A stretch of 64,000 nucleotides of DNA from Marmoricola sp. URHB0036 (GTDB taxonomy: Bacteria; Actinomycetota; Actinomycetes; Propionibacteriales; Nocardioidaceae), in the NCBI RefSeq assembly GCF_000426045.1, contig NZ_AUEP01000011.1, forward strand, positions 1 to 64,000, read 5' to 3'. The position numbers and the translations under genes are program-made. The notes under the pieces are model-generated. The model had not been told where the DNA came from and did no database searches. It saw nothing but the letters and a program-made list of their open reading frames with translations. Positions 7,837 through 17,004 of the stretch are shown in pieces. The number at the start of each line of letters is the position of its first letter. Within the stretch, counting starts at the first letter, position 1.

Positions 7837-8042
7837 CCCGCAACCCAAGTGCTCCCGGCAGAGCGGTACATCGACAACCCCGGGAGGCGAGCCGCATGCG
7901 GGCTGCGCGGAGGCTGACCGGTGTGCTCATCCGGACCGCGGCATCGCAGGCGCGGATGCCGAGCATCAGCACACACCGCTTCCGGGCGTACGACGGAGCA
8001 GGCACTCTCGGGGAGACCGCTCACCCGACCTCGAGGACGCGC

Positions 8043-9203
8043 ATGTTCGAGTACTTCCCCGGCAACTACATCTGGAACCTCGGGGTGGTCGCGACCCTGA
8101 ACAGCGGCGGTCTGATCGACGAGGTGGACCGGGCGTGCCGGCCGATCCGCGAGCTCGCCGCGCAGGGATCAGACGTCGGGACCAGGGAGTTCATGGCGTC
8201 GTGGAACGCGGTGGCCGACCAGCTGGAGGCACAAGCAGCCGAGGCCGAGAAGGCGGGCCACACGAGAACGGCCGGCCAGAAGTACCTCCGTGCCGCGGCG
8301 TACCTCTGCCAGGCCGAGCGGATGCAGAGCGCCAGCGACCCGAACCGGAAAGCCGTCTACCAGCACTGCCTCGACCTGATGCAGCAGTCGTTCGACCTGA
8401 TCGACCCGGCGACGACGCGGGTGGAGGTGCCCTTCGAGGGGACCACGTTGCCGGCGTACTTCACCCGGGCCGAGCGACCGGACGGCAGCCCGGCACCGAC
8501 CGTGATCATGTGGAACGGGCTGGACTCCACCAAGGAGCACATGTACACCTCGGGATGGCCGAGCGAGATGGCCGCGCGCGGGATCTCCGTGCTGCAGGTC
8601 GACACCCCCGGCAGCGGCGAGGCGTTGCGGTTCGGTGACCTGAAGTCGCGGATCGAGACCGAGGACTGGGCCGAGGCCTGTGTCGTCTACCTCGAGAGCC
8701 GCGACGACGTACGCCACGACCGGATCGGCCTGGTCGGCTGGTCGCTGGGTGGGTACTACGTGCCGCGCGCTGCCGCCTTCGAGAAGCGGCTCGCCTTCGC
8801 GGTCGCGTGGGGCGCCAACCACAACTGGGGCGAGGTGCAGAAGGCGCGCCTCGAGCGTGAGGGCGAGAACCCGGTGCCGCACTACTGGGAGCACGTGCTC
8901 TGGGTGTGGGGGTACGACGACGTCGACACCTTCATCGAGTTCGCCGAGGACATCCACCTCAACGGCGTGGTCGAGCAGATCACTTGCCCGTTCCTGATCA
9001 CCCATGGCGAGAACGACCGGCAGATCAACATCAAGTACGCGCACCAGTCCTACGACCAGGCGGTCCGCAGCCCCAAGCGAGAGCTGCGGGTGTTCACCTC
9101 CGACGAGGGCGCGACGGAACACATCGGGCTCGACCATCTGCCACACGTCGGTGCGTTCACCGCGGACTGGATCGAGGACACCCTGGGCGAGCTGGACGGC
9201 TGA
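8043..9203 (+). CDS. Alpha/beta hydrolase, FrsA/pseudooxynicotine-hydrolase-like
   Basis: 386 residues from the ATG at 8043, preceded by GAGGA five bases away; the frame is open further upstream but reads as non-coding. After an N-terminal helical cap (~1-130) comes an alpha/beta hydrolase core: oxyanion segment MWNGLDSTKEH, nucleophile elbow GWSLGGYY (Ser 234), acid HGENDRQIN (Asp) and TEHIGLDH (His). The architecture matches the DUF1100/FrsA and 2,6-dihydropseudooxynicotine hydrolase group, which cleave esters or C-C bonds. The substrate is unknown. Confidence 0.85.
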   Translation: MFEYFPGNYIWNLGVVATLNSGGLIDEVDRACRPIRELAAQGSDVGTREFMASWNAVADQLEAQAAEAEKAGHTRTAGQKYLRAAAYLCQAERMQSASDPNRKAVYQHCLDLMQQSFDLIDPATTRVEVPFEGTTLPAYFTRAERPDGSPAPTVIMWNGLDSTKEHMYTSGWPSEMAARGISVLQVDTPGSGEALRFGDLKSRIETEDWAEACVVYLESRDDVRHDRIGLVGWSLGGYYVPRAAAFEKRLAFAVAWGANHNWGEVQKARLEREGENPVPHYWEHVLWVWGYDDVDTFIEFAEDIHLNGVVEQITCPFLITHGENDRQINIKYAHQSYDQAVRSPKRELRVFTSDEGATEHIGLDHLPHVGAFTADWIEDTLGELDG

Positions 9204-9419
9204 GAGACCACCCTGACGACACAACGGGCCGCCGAAGATGCCCGGTTCGGCATCCGCGGACTGCGTGAGTCCCCAGATGTTCGCGTCACCAGCCACCCGC
9301 GGCGACCTGCTGTGCGCTGACCATCCCACGACGAGAGCGCCAAAGCGATTCGGATCGGTCGAACTGGACAATCCGAGCGTAGTGGCCGGCTTGTCGGTGC
9401 TGCGTGCCACTGTGGCGCC

Positions 9420-9764
9420 ATGGCGTACGACGAGGACCTCGCTGACCGGATCCGGGTGGCCATCGGCAACGCCGTGGACGTCGACGGGCTGGTCACCGAG
9501 AAGCGGATGTTCGGAGGGCTCGCCTTCCTGCTCGGCGGCAACATGGCGGTCGCCGCGAGCGGCCAGGGCGGGCTCATGCTGCGGGTCGATCCGGACGAGA
9601 CCGAGACTCTCCTGGCGCAGCCACACGCCGCGCCGATGGAGATGCGTGGTCGCGAGATGGCCGGCTGGCTGAGGGTCGGCGCCGCCGGCGTGGACTCGGA
9701 CGAGGACCTTCGGCGCTGGGTCGAGATCGGTCTCACCCGGGCCGGTTCGCTGCCACCGAAGTAG
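9420..9764 (+). CDS. TfoX N-terminal-domain protein
   Basis: 114 residues. The KRMFGGLAFLLGGNMAVAA segment is the hallmark of the TfoX/Sxy N-terminal domain (family motif K-x-M-F-G-G). The C-terminal TfoX domain is absent, as in most actinobacterial members, whose role is unknown and need not involve competence. The upstream 216-bp gap shows only a small GATGCC/GGCATC hairpin (9237-9254). Confidence 0.8.
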   Translation: MAYDEDLADRIRVAIGNAVDVDGLVTEKRMFGGLAFLLGGNMAVAASGQGGLMLRVDPDETETLLAQPHAAPMEMRGREMAGWLRVGAAGVDSDEDLRRWVEIGLTRAGSLPPK

Positions 9765-9855
9765 CTGTCTGCCACCGACACCCCCCCACGCGGAACGACC
9801 CCCGGCGGCGGGAGACAGAAGCTCCACAACCGCCGAAGGTCGCCCGTGGTTCACC

Positions 9856-10197
9856 TCAGCGGGGCCATTCTGCGCTCGTGACCCGTCCGCCTGCCACCGT
9901 CAGGGTCAGCCGCCGGACAGCGGTCTCCTTGAGGTAGAGCCCGTAGCGGCCTTCTCGCACCTCCGGGAAGACCAGCGAGGGCAGCTCTCCGCCTGCGACC
10001 GGACGGTTGACGACGGCCACGTGGGGATGGTGGACGTGACCGGTGGACCATCCGTCTTGCCCATCGGGTCGGATCTCGACCTCGACCCCCTCCATCCCGG
10101 AGGGCACCACGACCACGACCGCGCCGACGTCGTCACCGATGTCGAGCAGGACCGAGCCCTGCCCGGCGAACGGGTTCTCCACCGCCGGGGCGCTCAT
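9856..10197 (-). CDS. Hypothetical protein coupled to DUF4331
   Basis: 113 residues, no signal peptide or membrane segment. The sequence is beta-rich (SVLLDIGDDVGAVVVVVPSG, then RYGLYLKETAVRRLTLTVAGG), consistent with a small beta-sandwich. Its ATG overlaps the DUF4331 stop by four bases (10194-10197), so it is translationally coupled and probably works with that protein. No function is recognised. Confidence 0.7.
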   Translation of the reverse strand: MSAPAVENPFAGQGSVLLDIGDDVGAVVVVVPSGMEGVEVEIRPDGQDGWSTGHVHHPHVAVVNRPVAGGELPSLVFPEVREGRYGLYLKETAVRRLTLTVAGGRVTSAEWPR

Positions 10198-11570
10198 GAC
10201 GCCTTCGTGGTGCCGGGCACGGTCTGGTACCCACCGCCCGGAAGTCCGAGGTACGGGAACGAGCCGAGCAGTGCCGCGTTGCTGTTCGAGGTGCCGTCGG
10301 TGATGGCACTGGCCGCGCCGTCCGGGGTGTACGACGGGTCGACCAGCGGGATCGTCGCACCGGCGATGGCCCGCAGCTCGATCGTGACCACGTCGTCGTC
10401 GATGCGTCGGCCGTTGGGGAACCCGGCCGCGTCACCGGCGACCAGTCCTCCGTTGTCCGGCTTCTTGGAGGGCGGCACCGCGAGGTTGAGCCGCAGCATG
10501 TCCGACTCGACCGGCCCGGTGTAGTTCTGGAACCCGGGTACAACTCCCGACGGGATGCCGGTGAGCAGGATCGCGTTCAGGTCCGCGCGCGGCTTGGTGT
10601 AGGCCTTGAGGTTCGGGAACACCCCCGGGTAGAGCACCGGCAGCAGCCCCTGGAGCTCGGGCTTGTCGACGTACTTCGCGAAGGCCGAGTCAGCACTGGG
10701 CTCGAGGTGGTTCCACCGGTCCTTCTCGGCCATCGGCACCAGCACCTCGTTGAACAGCGGGTTGCCCAGGCGGGAGACCTGCTCCCACGGACCGTGGCTG
10801 ACGTAGCACCCCCTCTTGGCGTCCCAGACCCGCGACTTCTGCCGGCTGGCGGTGGCCCACACCCCGATGACCGAGCTCGGGTCCATCACGTTCTTCGGGA
10901 TGTCGCCCTTGCGGCTCAGGTCGGAGATCGGCACCTGCAGCGCGATGGTGTGCACGTTGAACGCCTGCAGCCCGTTGACGCCCGTCGTGTCCGGCATCGA
11001 GATCAGGTGCAGGTGGTTGAACGGCCGCAAGGCCCCGAGGTCGAAGATGCTGCCGAGGTCGACGTGGAAGGCATCGGCGCGCTGGCCGGCGAACACCTTC
11101 CGGTTGCCGAGCGTGTGGACCGCTTGGTTGGCCAGGGTGGCGTAGTTCGGCGTACTCCTCTTGCCGACGTTGACGGGCGGGCAGGTCAGGTTCGTGCCGA
11201 GCACCTTGGAGTGGCCGCCCTCGATGCGGGTGACCGAGTAGAACTGCGGCCGGTTCCAGTTCGGGTCGTTGATGCTGGCGATCGGGCCGGTGTTGTAGAG
11301 GAACGTCTTCGGGTTCCGGATCCTGGTCTGGAACTGGAACCGGTAGACGATGTCGGCCTTCCCCTTGCCGCCGTTCGCGACCTTGATGTCGTAGGCCACG
11401 TCGTCGCCGAACTCATAGAAGTTCGGTCCGCCGTCCGGCGGCTGCAGCGGGATGAAGTTGGCGATGAGCGTGACGTAGCCGGGCTTGTCGGGGCTGACGA
11501 ACGCGTAGGTGTCGGTCCCGTCGGCGACGGGGTCCTTGGAGATCTCCGGTGCTTCGCGGTGCGACGACAT
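10194..11570 (-). CDS. DUF4331-family protein
   Basis: 458 residues. The start MSSHREAPEISKDP and the block DGTDTYAFVSPDKPGYVTL are the DUF4331 signature; the rest is beta-rich with several PxxFPNG and D-rich loops. Family members are secreted or cell-surface proteins in many bacteria, but this one has no signal peptide of its own. It begins one base downstream of the stop codon of a Tat-signal protein gene, so export by association is possible (inference). The enzymatic role of the family is not known. Confidence 0.85.
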   Translation of the reverse strand: MSSHREAPEISKDPVADGTDTYAFVSPDKPGYVTLIANFIPLQPPDGGPNFYEFGDDVAYDIKVANGGKGKADIVYRFQFQTRIRNPKTFLYNTGPIASINDPNWNRPQFYSVTRIEGGHSKVLGTNLTCPPVNVGKRSTPNYATLANQAVHTLGNRKVFAGQRADAFHVDLGSIFDLGALRPFNHLHLISMPDTTGVNGLQAFNVHTIALQVPISDLSRKGDIPKNVMDPSSVIGVWATASRQKSRVWDAKRGCYVSHGPWEQVSRLGNPLFNEVLVPMAEKDRWNHLEPSADSAFAKYVDKPELQGLLPVLYPGVFPNLKAYTKPRADLNAILLTGIPSGVVPGFQNYTGPVESDMLRLNLAVPPSKKPDNGGLVAGDAAGFPNGRRIDDDVVTIELRAIAGATIPLVDPSYTPDGAASAITDGTSNSNAALLGSFPYLGLPGGGYQTVPGTTKAS

Positions 11571-11571
11571 C

Positions 11572-11826
11572 TCACTCGCCCCCTGCCGCGTTCAGGATGC
11601 GGGTGACCAGGTCGCGGTCGTGCACCACGACCTCCCGCTCGCCCACCAGCAGCGTGACCGTGCTGCCCTGGTGGTCCTCCACGTAGGCGACGACCGTCTC
11701 CTTGGCCGCCGTGCTGCTGCGCGCGGGTCCCCCCGCGAACGCCGGCCCGGCGGTGATGCCGACGACGCCCGCAGCCGCTCCGGCACCAGCCGCAGCGAGG
11801 AACTTCCTTCTGTTGGTCTCACTCAT
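11572..11826 (-). CDS. Small Tat-exported protein
   Basis: 84 residues from the ATG at 11826. The N-terminus MSETNRRKFLAAAGAGAAAG is a twin-arginine signal, followed by a hydrophobic stretch and an AFAGG cleavage-like site. Only ~50 residues remain after processing, with no motif. The Shine-Dalgarno GGAGG is in the loop of a small hairpin (CAACTG/CAGTTG, 11829-11844). First gene of a three-gene operon with DUF4331 and the 113-residue protein. Confidence 0.75.
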   Translation of the reverse strand: MSETNRRKFLAAAGAGAAAGVVGITAGPAFAGGPARSSTAAKETVVAYVEDHQGSTVTLLVGEREVVVHDRDLVTRILNAAGGE

Positions 11827-11967
11827 GTCAACTGCCTCCAGTTGTCGCGACACGCGTCGGAGTGACCCGCGTCACCACGGGCTTCGACACGAGCCGGGGG
11901 CCGGATGGGGCCGGCCGCCGCCGGGCTAGACCAAGCTCACCGGATCGGCTTGGCTGGGAGCGTGAGC

Positions 11968-12837
11968 GTGCGTGTGGGACTGGTCGGCGCCGGCCCGTGG
12001 GCCGGGATGTTCCACGCGCCGATGCTGTCCGCGCACGCCGGTACGACGCTCGAGGCGGTCTGGTCGCGCCGCCCCGAAGCCGCCCAGGCACTGGCCGCAG
12101 ACCACGGCGCCATCGCGGCTGCGACCTACGAGGACCTGCTCAGCCGCTGCGAGGCGGTCGCCTTCGCGGTGCCGCCCGACATCCAGGCCGAGATGGCCGT
12201 CGTCGCCGCGCGGGCAGGCAAGCACCTGATCCTGGAGAAGCCGCTCGCGTTCACCCTCGACGACGCCGAGCGCCTTGCCGGTGCGGTCGACGACGCCGGC
12301 GTGCAGACCGTGCTGATGCTGCGCAACCGGTTCACGGCGGTGGGGCAGGCGTTCGTCGAGACCGCCCAGGACTCCACGGTGCGGGGCGGGGTGGCCCACC
12401 ACGTCACCGGCGCGGCTCTGCCCGGCAGCCCGTTCGCGACGCCGTGGCGCATCGAACGCGGTGCGCTCCTCGACCTAGGCCCTCACCTGCTCGACCTGAT
12501 GGACGCCTCGATGGGCCGCATCGAGCACGTCGACGCGAGCGGCGACCCGCGGCGGTGGATCTCGATGGTCACCCACCACGAGGGCGGTGCGCTCGGTTCC
12601 GCCGCGCTGTCCATCACCGTTCCCGGAGTGACCGGCGACTGTCGGCTGGAGGTGTTCACCGACGACGGTCCGGTGGTCTTCGACAGCGAGGAGTCAGACA
12701 AGGACAGCGGCGTCGGCGAGGCGATCACGCGCGCGCTGGCCCGGGCGGTCGAGACCGGCGAGAGACCGTTGGTCGACGTACACCGGGGGCTGCACCTGCA
12801 GCGCCTGATCGCCGGGATCGAGGCCGAGCTGAGCTAG
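11968..12837 (+). CDS. Gfo/Idh/MocA-family oxidoreductase
   Basis: 289 residues. The GTG at 11968 is chosen over in-frame GTG 11962 because GGGAG then sits seven bases upstream. The Rossmann start RVGLVGAGPWAGMFH and the catalytic HLILEKPLAF (conserved E-K-P) define the family; the C-terminal half is the open beta-sheet substrate domain. It uses NAD(P) to oxidise or reduce a sugar-type substrate that cannot be named. Its stop overlaps the stop of the convergent phosphatase gene by two bases. Confidence 0.85.
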   Translation: MRVGLVGAGPWAGMFHAPMLSAHAGTTLEAVWSRRPEAAQALAADHGAIAAATYEDLLSRCEAVAFAVPPDIQAEMAVVAARAGKHLILEKPLAFTLDDAERLAGAVDDAGVQTVLMLRNRFTAVGQAFVETAQDSTVRGGVAHHVTGAALPGSPFATPWRIERGALLDLGPHLLDLMDASMGRIEHVDASGDPRRWISMVTHHEGGALGSAALSITVPGVTGDCRLEVFTDDGPVVFDSEESDKDSGVGEAITRALARAVETGERPLVDVHRGLHLQRLIAGIEAELS

Positions 12838-13628
12838 TCGACGAGCTTCTCGCGAAGGGCGTCCAGCACGTCGGGGGAGAGGCCCAGCCCGGTCGTCACG
12901 TAGTCCTCGACGGTGCCGAAGCTCTCCTCCATCTGCGCGGATGCTGCCTCGAGGTAGCTCTCCTGGACGCCGAGGATCGGCACGAGCAGCTCCGGGTCAC
13001 CGCCCCCGGCGGCGAACTGGTCCATCCACGGCTGCACCATCGGGAGCAGCTCGGTGTTGGTGAGGAGGTACTCCTCCAGGATCTGGTCCTCGGGCACCCC
13101 GAGGAGCCGGAACAGCACCGCGGTGGCCCAGCCGGTGCGGTCCTTGCCGGTCGTGCAGTGGTAGAGCACCGGCGCGTCCGCGGCGGCGAGTCCCTCGAAG
13201 AGCCGGCGGTACGCCGACTGCGCCGACGGGAGGGTCACGAAGCCGCGATAGGCGGACTCGAAGTACTGCTGCGCCTGGCCCTCCCGGAGGAGCTCGTCGG
13301 CCCGCGACGGGTCCTCGAAGATCTGCTGCAGCTCGGCCGGCGCAGCGTGGCTGGCGTCGGCGAGGACGTCGAGCACCTCCGACGACGTGCCCGGGGGGAG
13401 TGCGTCGGGCTGGTGCGAGACCTCGGCAGCGGTGCGCAGGTCGTAGACGGTGCGTACGCCGAGCTCGGCGAACGCTGCCAGATCCTCACCGTGCAGCCGA
13501 CTCAGCTCGGCGGACCGGTACACGACCCCCGGCCGGACCTGTCTCCCGTCGCCGGTCGGCCAGCCGCCGAGATCGCGGAGGTTGGCGGCGGTCGCGATGG
13601 CGAGGCGGGCTCGTCGCTCGGTGGTCAC
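12834..13628 (-). CDS. Protein-tyrosine/lipid phosphatase (Tyr_phosphatase_3 type)
   Basis: 264 residues from a GTG at 13628. The N-terminal NLRDLGGWPTGDGRQVRPG and LYRSAELS-type block are typical of the Tyr_phosphatase_3/PtpB-like family. The P-loop is HCTTGKDRTG with nucleophile Cys 158 and Arg 164 (C-x5-R), and the AAD of the general-acid region lies before it. Related mycobacterial PtpB removes phosphate from phosphotyrosine and phosphoinositides; here it is probably cytosolic since no signal is seen. Confidence 0.9.
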   Translation of the reverse strand: MTTERRARLAIATAANLRDLGGWPTGDGRQVRPGVVYRSAELSRLHGEDLAAFAELGVRTVYDLRTAAEVSHQPDALPPGTSSEVLDVLADASHAAPAELQQIFEDPSRADELLREGQAQQYFESAYRGFVTLPSAQSAYRRLFEGLAAADAPVLYHCTTGKDRTGWATAVLFRLLGVPEDQILEEYLLTNTELLPMVQPWMDQFAAGGGDPELLVPILGVQESYLEAASAQMEESFGTVEDYVTTGLGLSPDVLDALREKLVD

Positions 13629-13829
13629 GGGCCCATCACAGCACGCTGTACCGCCGGTCCGGCACTCGCGGGGTTTCGAGTCAAATCCCGGCAATTCATC
13701 CCAAATGTATGCGACGATCCTCGCGGGCGAACCCGCCCGTGCCCTCGTCGTGCCTCGCCTGTGCAGAGCGTTTCCGACGCTACGGTGCTGACACAGGGGG
13801 CAACGACTCTTCAGCGGAGGAACGGCGGC

Positions 13830-15371
13830 ATGCGTCACCCCATTCGGCACCTGGCGCCGGTCGCAGTCCTGGCGACCGTGCTGGCCCTCGTCGCAGGCTG
13901 CGGCGGTGGCAACGGTGTCAGCGAGCTGCCCAAGGCCCAGCCGCCGACGACCTCGCCGACTCCGACCGATCCCGACGTGACCGTGGCCGGTGTCGACTCC
14001 TCGGACCTCGACGTCACCAACGCCGCCGGGTCCTCGCCCGGGGTCAACCTCAGTTTCGCCTCTCCGATCTACACGGTGACCGCAGCCTCCGAGCTCACCG
14101 CTCCCGCGCAGGTGCAGCTCCTGCTCGACAACGCCCTGCCACGCACCGTGCCCGTCTTCGTGGTCTCGCGGCAGTCGGCGAAGCAGCCCTGGACCTATCA
14201 GCCCGGCCGGCTGATGTCCGACCAGCGGCACGTGCAGTTCACCACCTCGCGCCTCGGCGACCTCGCGGTCGTGGTGATGGACCTCGACGGCGCCCTGCAG
14301 AGCTTCCAGGACGACCTGCACAGCCGCCTCGACTTCAGCATCGACAAGAAAGTCAAGAAGCCGGAGTGTGCGGACGCCAAGGAAGCCCGCAGGGACGGCT
14401 ACGCCGTGACCTCCTCGATCGGCCGCAAGACCGTCTTCTGGTGCTTCGGCTACGAGAACGGCAAGCGGGTGCTGCGTGTCGTCAACCGCCGCGTGCAGCC
14501 GATCCAGCTGGCGCACCCCAACGTCCCGGTGCTGCCGCCGACGGCCGAGGTCCCCAAGGCCTGGAACCCGTGGGTCGGTGTCATGGGTGACGACGCCTCC
14601 TTCCTGGCGCCCGGCCGTACAGCGACCTACGACGTCGACGTCGAGCCGACCAAGCGACTGCTCCTCAGCGCCACCGCCGACACCACCGCCCAGTCACTGC
14701 GGACCCTCCAGGCGACGACGACCTCGCTGGTGGCCCGGCTGAACGGCTTCGGCGGACCCCGGCACAAGCCCCTGGACACCATGACCGCCATGCTCGCGAA
14801 GCCGCAGTGCGCGAAGACGATCGGCCTCGGCGCCGACAAGATGCTCGCCGGCTGCTTCTCGCGGCCGAAGCTGGTCTCGATGTTCGGCACCCAGGGGCTG
14901 CTGCTCGCCAAGATCACCACCGACCCGAGGACGAAGGCCTACCTCCGCCAGCAGTTCAAGGCGGTGGCGCTCGACGTGCTCAAGAACGGCAACGAGAACA
15001 TCCTGGTGCGGCGGGCCAAGCCCGACTTCACTGCGTTCGTCGGCTCCTTCACCGGCACGTCGCGGGTGATGGTCGTCAACGGCGACGGCCTCGTCTACGA
15101 GAGCGCCAGCAACACCACGGCGAAGGGTGTGACCACGCAGGTCGCCGACGTGACCTACCAGCTTTCGCTGCCACGCGTCGACAACGGTGTCGCGCATGCC
15201 GATGCCGTCGTCACCAAGGTGAAGATCTACGACAAGAAGGCGTTCAAGGGCCGCGTCCCGAGGGTCGGCGACACCGGTGTCTTCCGGCTGGACAAGGGCG
15301 TCGTCAGGTCGCCGTTCGTCAAGCGGCTCTACTGCGACGGCAAGGCCGCCAAGAAGGGCACCTGCGACTGA
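13830..15371 (+). CDS. Large secreted lipoprotein of unknown function
   Basis: 513 residues. The ATG at 13830 follows GCGGAGG and opens a lipoprotein signal (VAVLATVLALVAGCGGG, lipobox LVAGC, Cys near 28). A Thr/Pro linker follows. The mature part is beta-rich with no catalytic motif; several Cys (PECADAKEA, VFWCFGYENG, PQCAKTIG, AGCFSRP, YCDGKAAKKGTCD) could form disulfides. It sits on its own behind a 201-bp gap that holds no recognisable gene. Confidence 0.8.
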   Translation: MRHPIRHLAPVAVLATVLALVAGCGGGNGVSELPKAQPPTTSPTPTDPDVTVAGVDSSDLDVTNAAGSSPGVNLSFASPIYTVTAASELTAPAQVQLLLDNALPRTVPVFVVSRQSAKQPWTYQPGRLMSDQRHVQFTTSRLGDLAVVVMDLDGALQSFQDDLHSRLDFSIDKKVKKPECADAKEARRDGYAVTSSIGRKTVFWCFGYENGKRVLRVVNRRVQPIQLAHPNVPVLPPTAEVPKAWNPWVGVMGDDASFLAPGRTATYDVDVEPTKRLLLSATADTTAQSLRTLQATTTSLVARLNGFGGPRHKPLDTMTAMLAKPQCAKTIGLGADKMLAGCFSRPKLVSMFGTQGLLLAKITTDPRTKAYLRQQFKAVALDVLKNGNENILVRRAKPDFTAFVGSFTGTSRVMVVNGDGLVYESASNTTAKGVTTQVADVTYQLSLPRVDNGVAHADAVVTKVKIYDKKAFKGRVPRVGDTGVFRLDKGVVRSPFVKRLYCDGKAAKKGTCD

Positions 15372-15374
15372 CGG

Positions 15375-16226
15375 CTACTGCCGGGCGAGATACTCGGCCA
15401 GGGTCATCGGTTGCCGCGCGGTCAGGCGGAGCACGTCGTCGGTGACCTCCGCCATCTCGCCGGCGGCGACAGCGGTGTAGGTGCTCACCCATGCGTCGTA
15501 CTGCCAGTCCGGCGCCTCCCAGCGCTTGCGTGACTCGTAGGCCTCCTCGACGGTCTCGTCGTGGAAGGTCACCTCTCGCCCCTGCACATGGGCGATGGTC
15601 TCGGCGACCTGCGACATGGTGATCGCCTCCGGGCCCGTCATCACGTACGTCGAGCCCACGTGGGCTCCCGGTTCGGTGAGCACAGCTACGGCCGAGGCAG
15701 CGATGTCGTCGCGCGTGACGGCGGCGACCACGCCGTCCCCGGCCGGTCCTCGGATCACGCCGTCCTCGCCGACCAGGTACGGGAAGAAGTCGAGGTAGAG
15801 GTTGTCGCGCAGGAAGGTCCAGTCCATGCCCGAGTCCTTGATCCGCTCCTCGGTGTGGAAGTGGTCGCGACCCAGCGTGAAGGTGCAGTCCGCGGCAGCG
15901 CCGGCGAACGAGGTGTAGACGACGTGACGTACGCCGGCCTCGGCGGCCGCGTCGACGAAGGCGAAGTGCAGGCCCAGGCGATCGGCGTCCTCGGCGGCCG
16001 ACACCATGAACAACGTGGTGACTCCGTCGAGCGCCGCGACCACACTGTCGTGGTCGCCGTATCCGGCGAAGGGCACCGGCACGGCCCCGTCGAGTGTGGG
16101 GGCCCGCGAGGGGTCGCGGACGAGCAACCGCTGGCCGACGCCGGCGGCGGCCAGGAGCGTGGCCACCCGCCCGCCGAGGCCGCCCGTCGACCCGGTGACG
16201 GCCAGGGTGGGGAGTTCGGTGTTCAC
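15375..16226 (-). CDS. NmrA-like NAD(P)H-binding SDR protein
   Basis: 283 residues from a GTG at 16226. The N-terminal AVTGSTGGLGGRVATLLAAA is the atypical SDR nucleotide-binding motif (T-G-x-T-G-x-x-G). There is no YxxxK pair; instead YTSFAGAAADCTFTLGR and WTFLRDNLY fit the NmrA/QOR2 class. These act as NADPH sensors or quinone reductases. It points away from the F420 reductase gene. Confidence 0.85.
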   Translation of the reverse strand: MNTELPTLAVTGSTGGLGGRVATLLAAAGVGQRLLVRDPSRAPTLDGAVPVPFAGYGDHDSVVAALDGVTTLFMVSAAEDADRLGLHFAFVDAAAEAGVRHVVYTSFAGAAADCTFTLGRDHFHTEERIKDSGMDWTFLRDNLYLDFFPYLVGEDGVIRGPAGDGVVAAVTRDDIAASAVAVLTEPGAHVGSTYVMTGPEAITMSQVAETIAHVQGREVTFHDETVEEAYESRKRWEAPDWQYDAWVSTYTAVAAGEMAEVTDDVLRLTARQPMTLAEYLARQ

Positions 16227-16323
16227 ACCTCGAAGACTAGGTGGTCGACCACCGAGGGGTGGGCCCAGACCCAGCGCGGATGCGGAGGGGTGTTGGATGA
16301 CGACAGACCCCGAGGAGATGAGC

Positions 16324-17004
16324 ATGTCCCTGCCCGCATCGTTGGCCGCCACGACCGTCGCCGTGCTCGGTGGCACCGGACCCCAGGGCCGCGGTCTCGC
16401 GCGCCGCTTCGCCACCGCCGGGCTGCCCGTGGTGATCGGCAGTCGCAGCGCCGACCGCGCCGAGGAGACGGCCAAGACGCTGGCCTCGGCAACCGGCGGC
16501 GACGTCACCGGCGCCGACAACGAGGGCGCGGCGGCAGCCGGCGACATCGTCATCGTCGCGGTGCCGTGGGACGGGCACGGCGACCTGCTGAGGTCGCTCG
16601 CCGGCACCCTGGCCGGCAAGGTGGTGGTGGACTGCGTCAACCCGCTCGGGTTCGACAAGCAGGGAGCCTTCGTCCTCGAGGTGGAGGAGGGTTCCGCCGC
16701 CGAGCAGGCGGCCGCGCTGCTCCCGGACTCCACCGTGATCGGTGCCTTCCACAGCGTCTCCGCGGTGAAGCTCGAGGACCCCGACGTGGCCGAGGTGGAC
16801 ACCGACGTGCTCGTCCTCGGCGAGGGCGAGAACCGCGAGGCCTGCGACCTGGTCCAGGACCTCGCCGGCGTCATCCCAGGCGTCCGGGGTGTCTACGGCG
16901 GGCGGCTGCGCAATGCCCACCAGATCGAGTCGCTGACCGCCAACCTGATCGCGATCAACCGCCGCTACAAGGCCCACGCCGGCATCCGGATCACGGACAT
17001 CTGA
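16324..17004 (+). CDS. npdG: NADPH-dependent F420 reductase
   Basis: 226 residues. The ATG at 16324 has GAGGAG six bases upstream; alternative in-frame ATGs exist at 16297 and 16318. The Rossmann motif AVLGGTGPQGRGLA and the SRSADRAEETA NADP 2'-phosphate-binding loop are diagnostic of the F420:NADP oxidoreductase family (NpdG/Fno), as is GAFHSVSAVKLEDPD. It moves hydride between NADPH and coenzyme F420; F420 biosynthesis genes lie at 52-54 kb. One-base overlap (TGATG) with the acyl-CoA dehydrogenase suggests co-translation. Confidence 0.85.
   Translation: MSLPASLAATTVAVLGGTGPQGRGLARRFATAGLPVVIGSRSADRAEETAKTLASATGGDVTGADNEGAAAAGDIVIVAVPWDGHGDLLRSLAGTLAGKVVVDCVNPLGFDKQGAFVLEVEEGSAAEQAAALLPDSTVIGAFHSVSAVKLEDPDVAEVDTDVLVLGEGENREACDLVQDLAGVIPGVRGVYGGRLRNAHQIESLTANLIAINRRYKAHAGIRITDI

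Noticed and set aside
9204-9419. tRNA or small RNA in the gap before the TfoX-like gene
   Set aside because: Only a 6-bp hairpin; no cloverleaf or TPsiC-like sequence.
13629-13829. Small gene upstream of the lipoprotein
   Set aside because: No frame with a ribosome-binding site and a plausible protein sequence; left as promoter region.
12834-14516. 560-residue version of the tyrosine phosphatase
   Set aside because: The upstream half is antisense of the lipoprotein gene; the phosphatase proper starts at GTG 13628.
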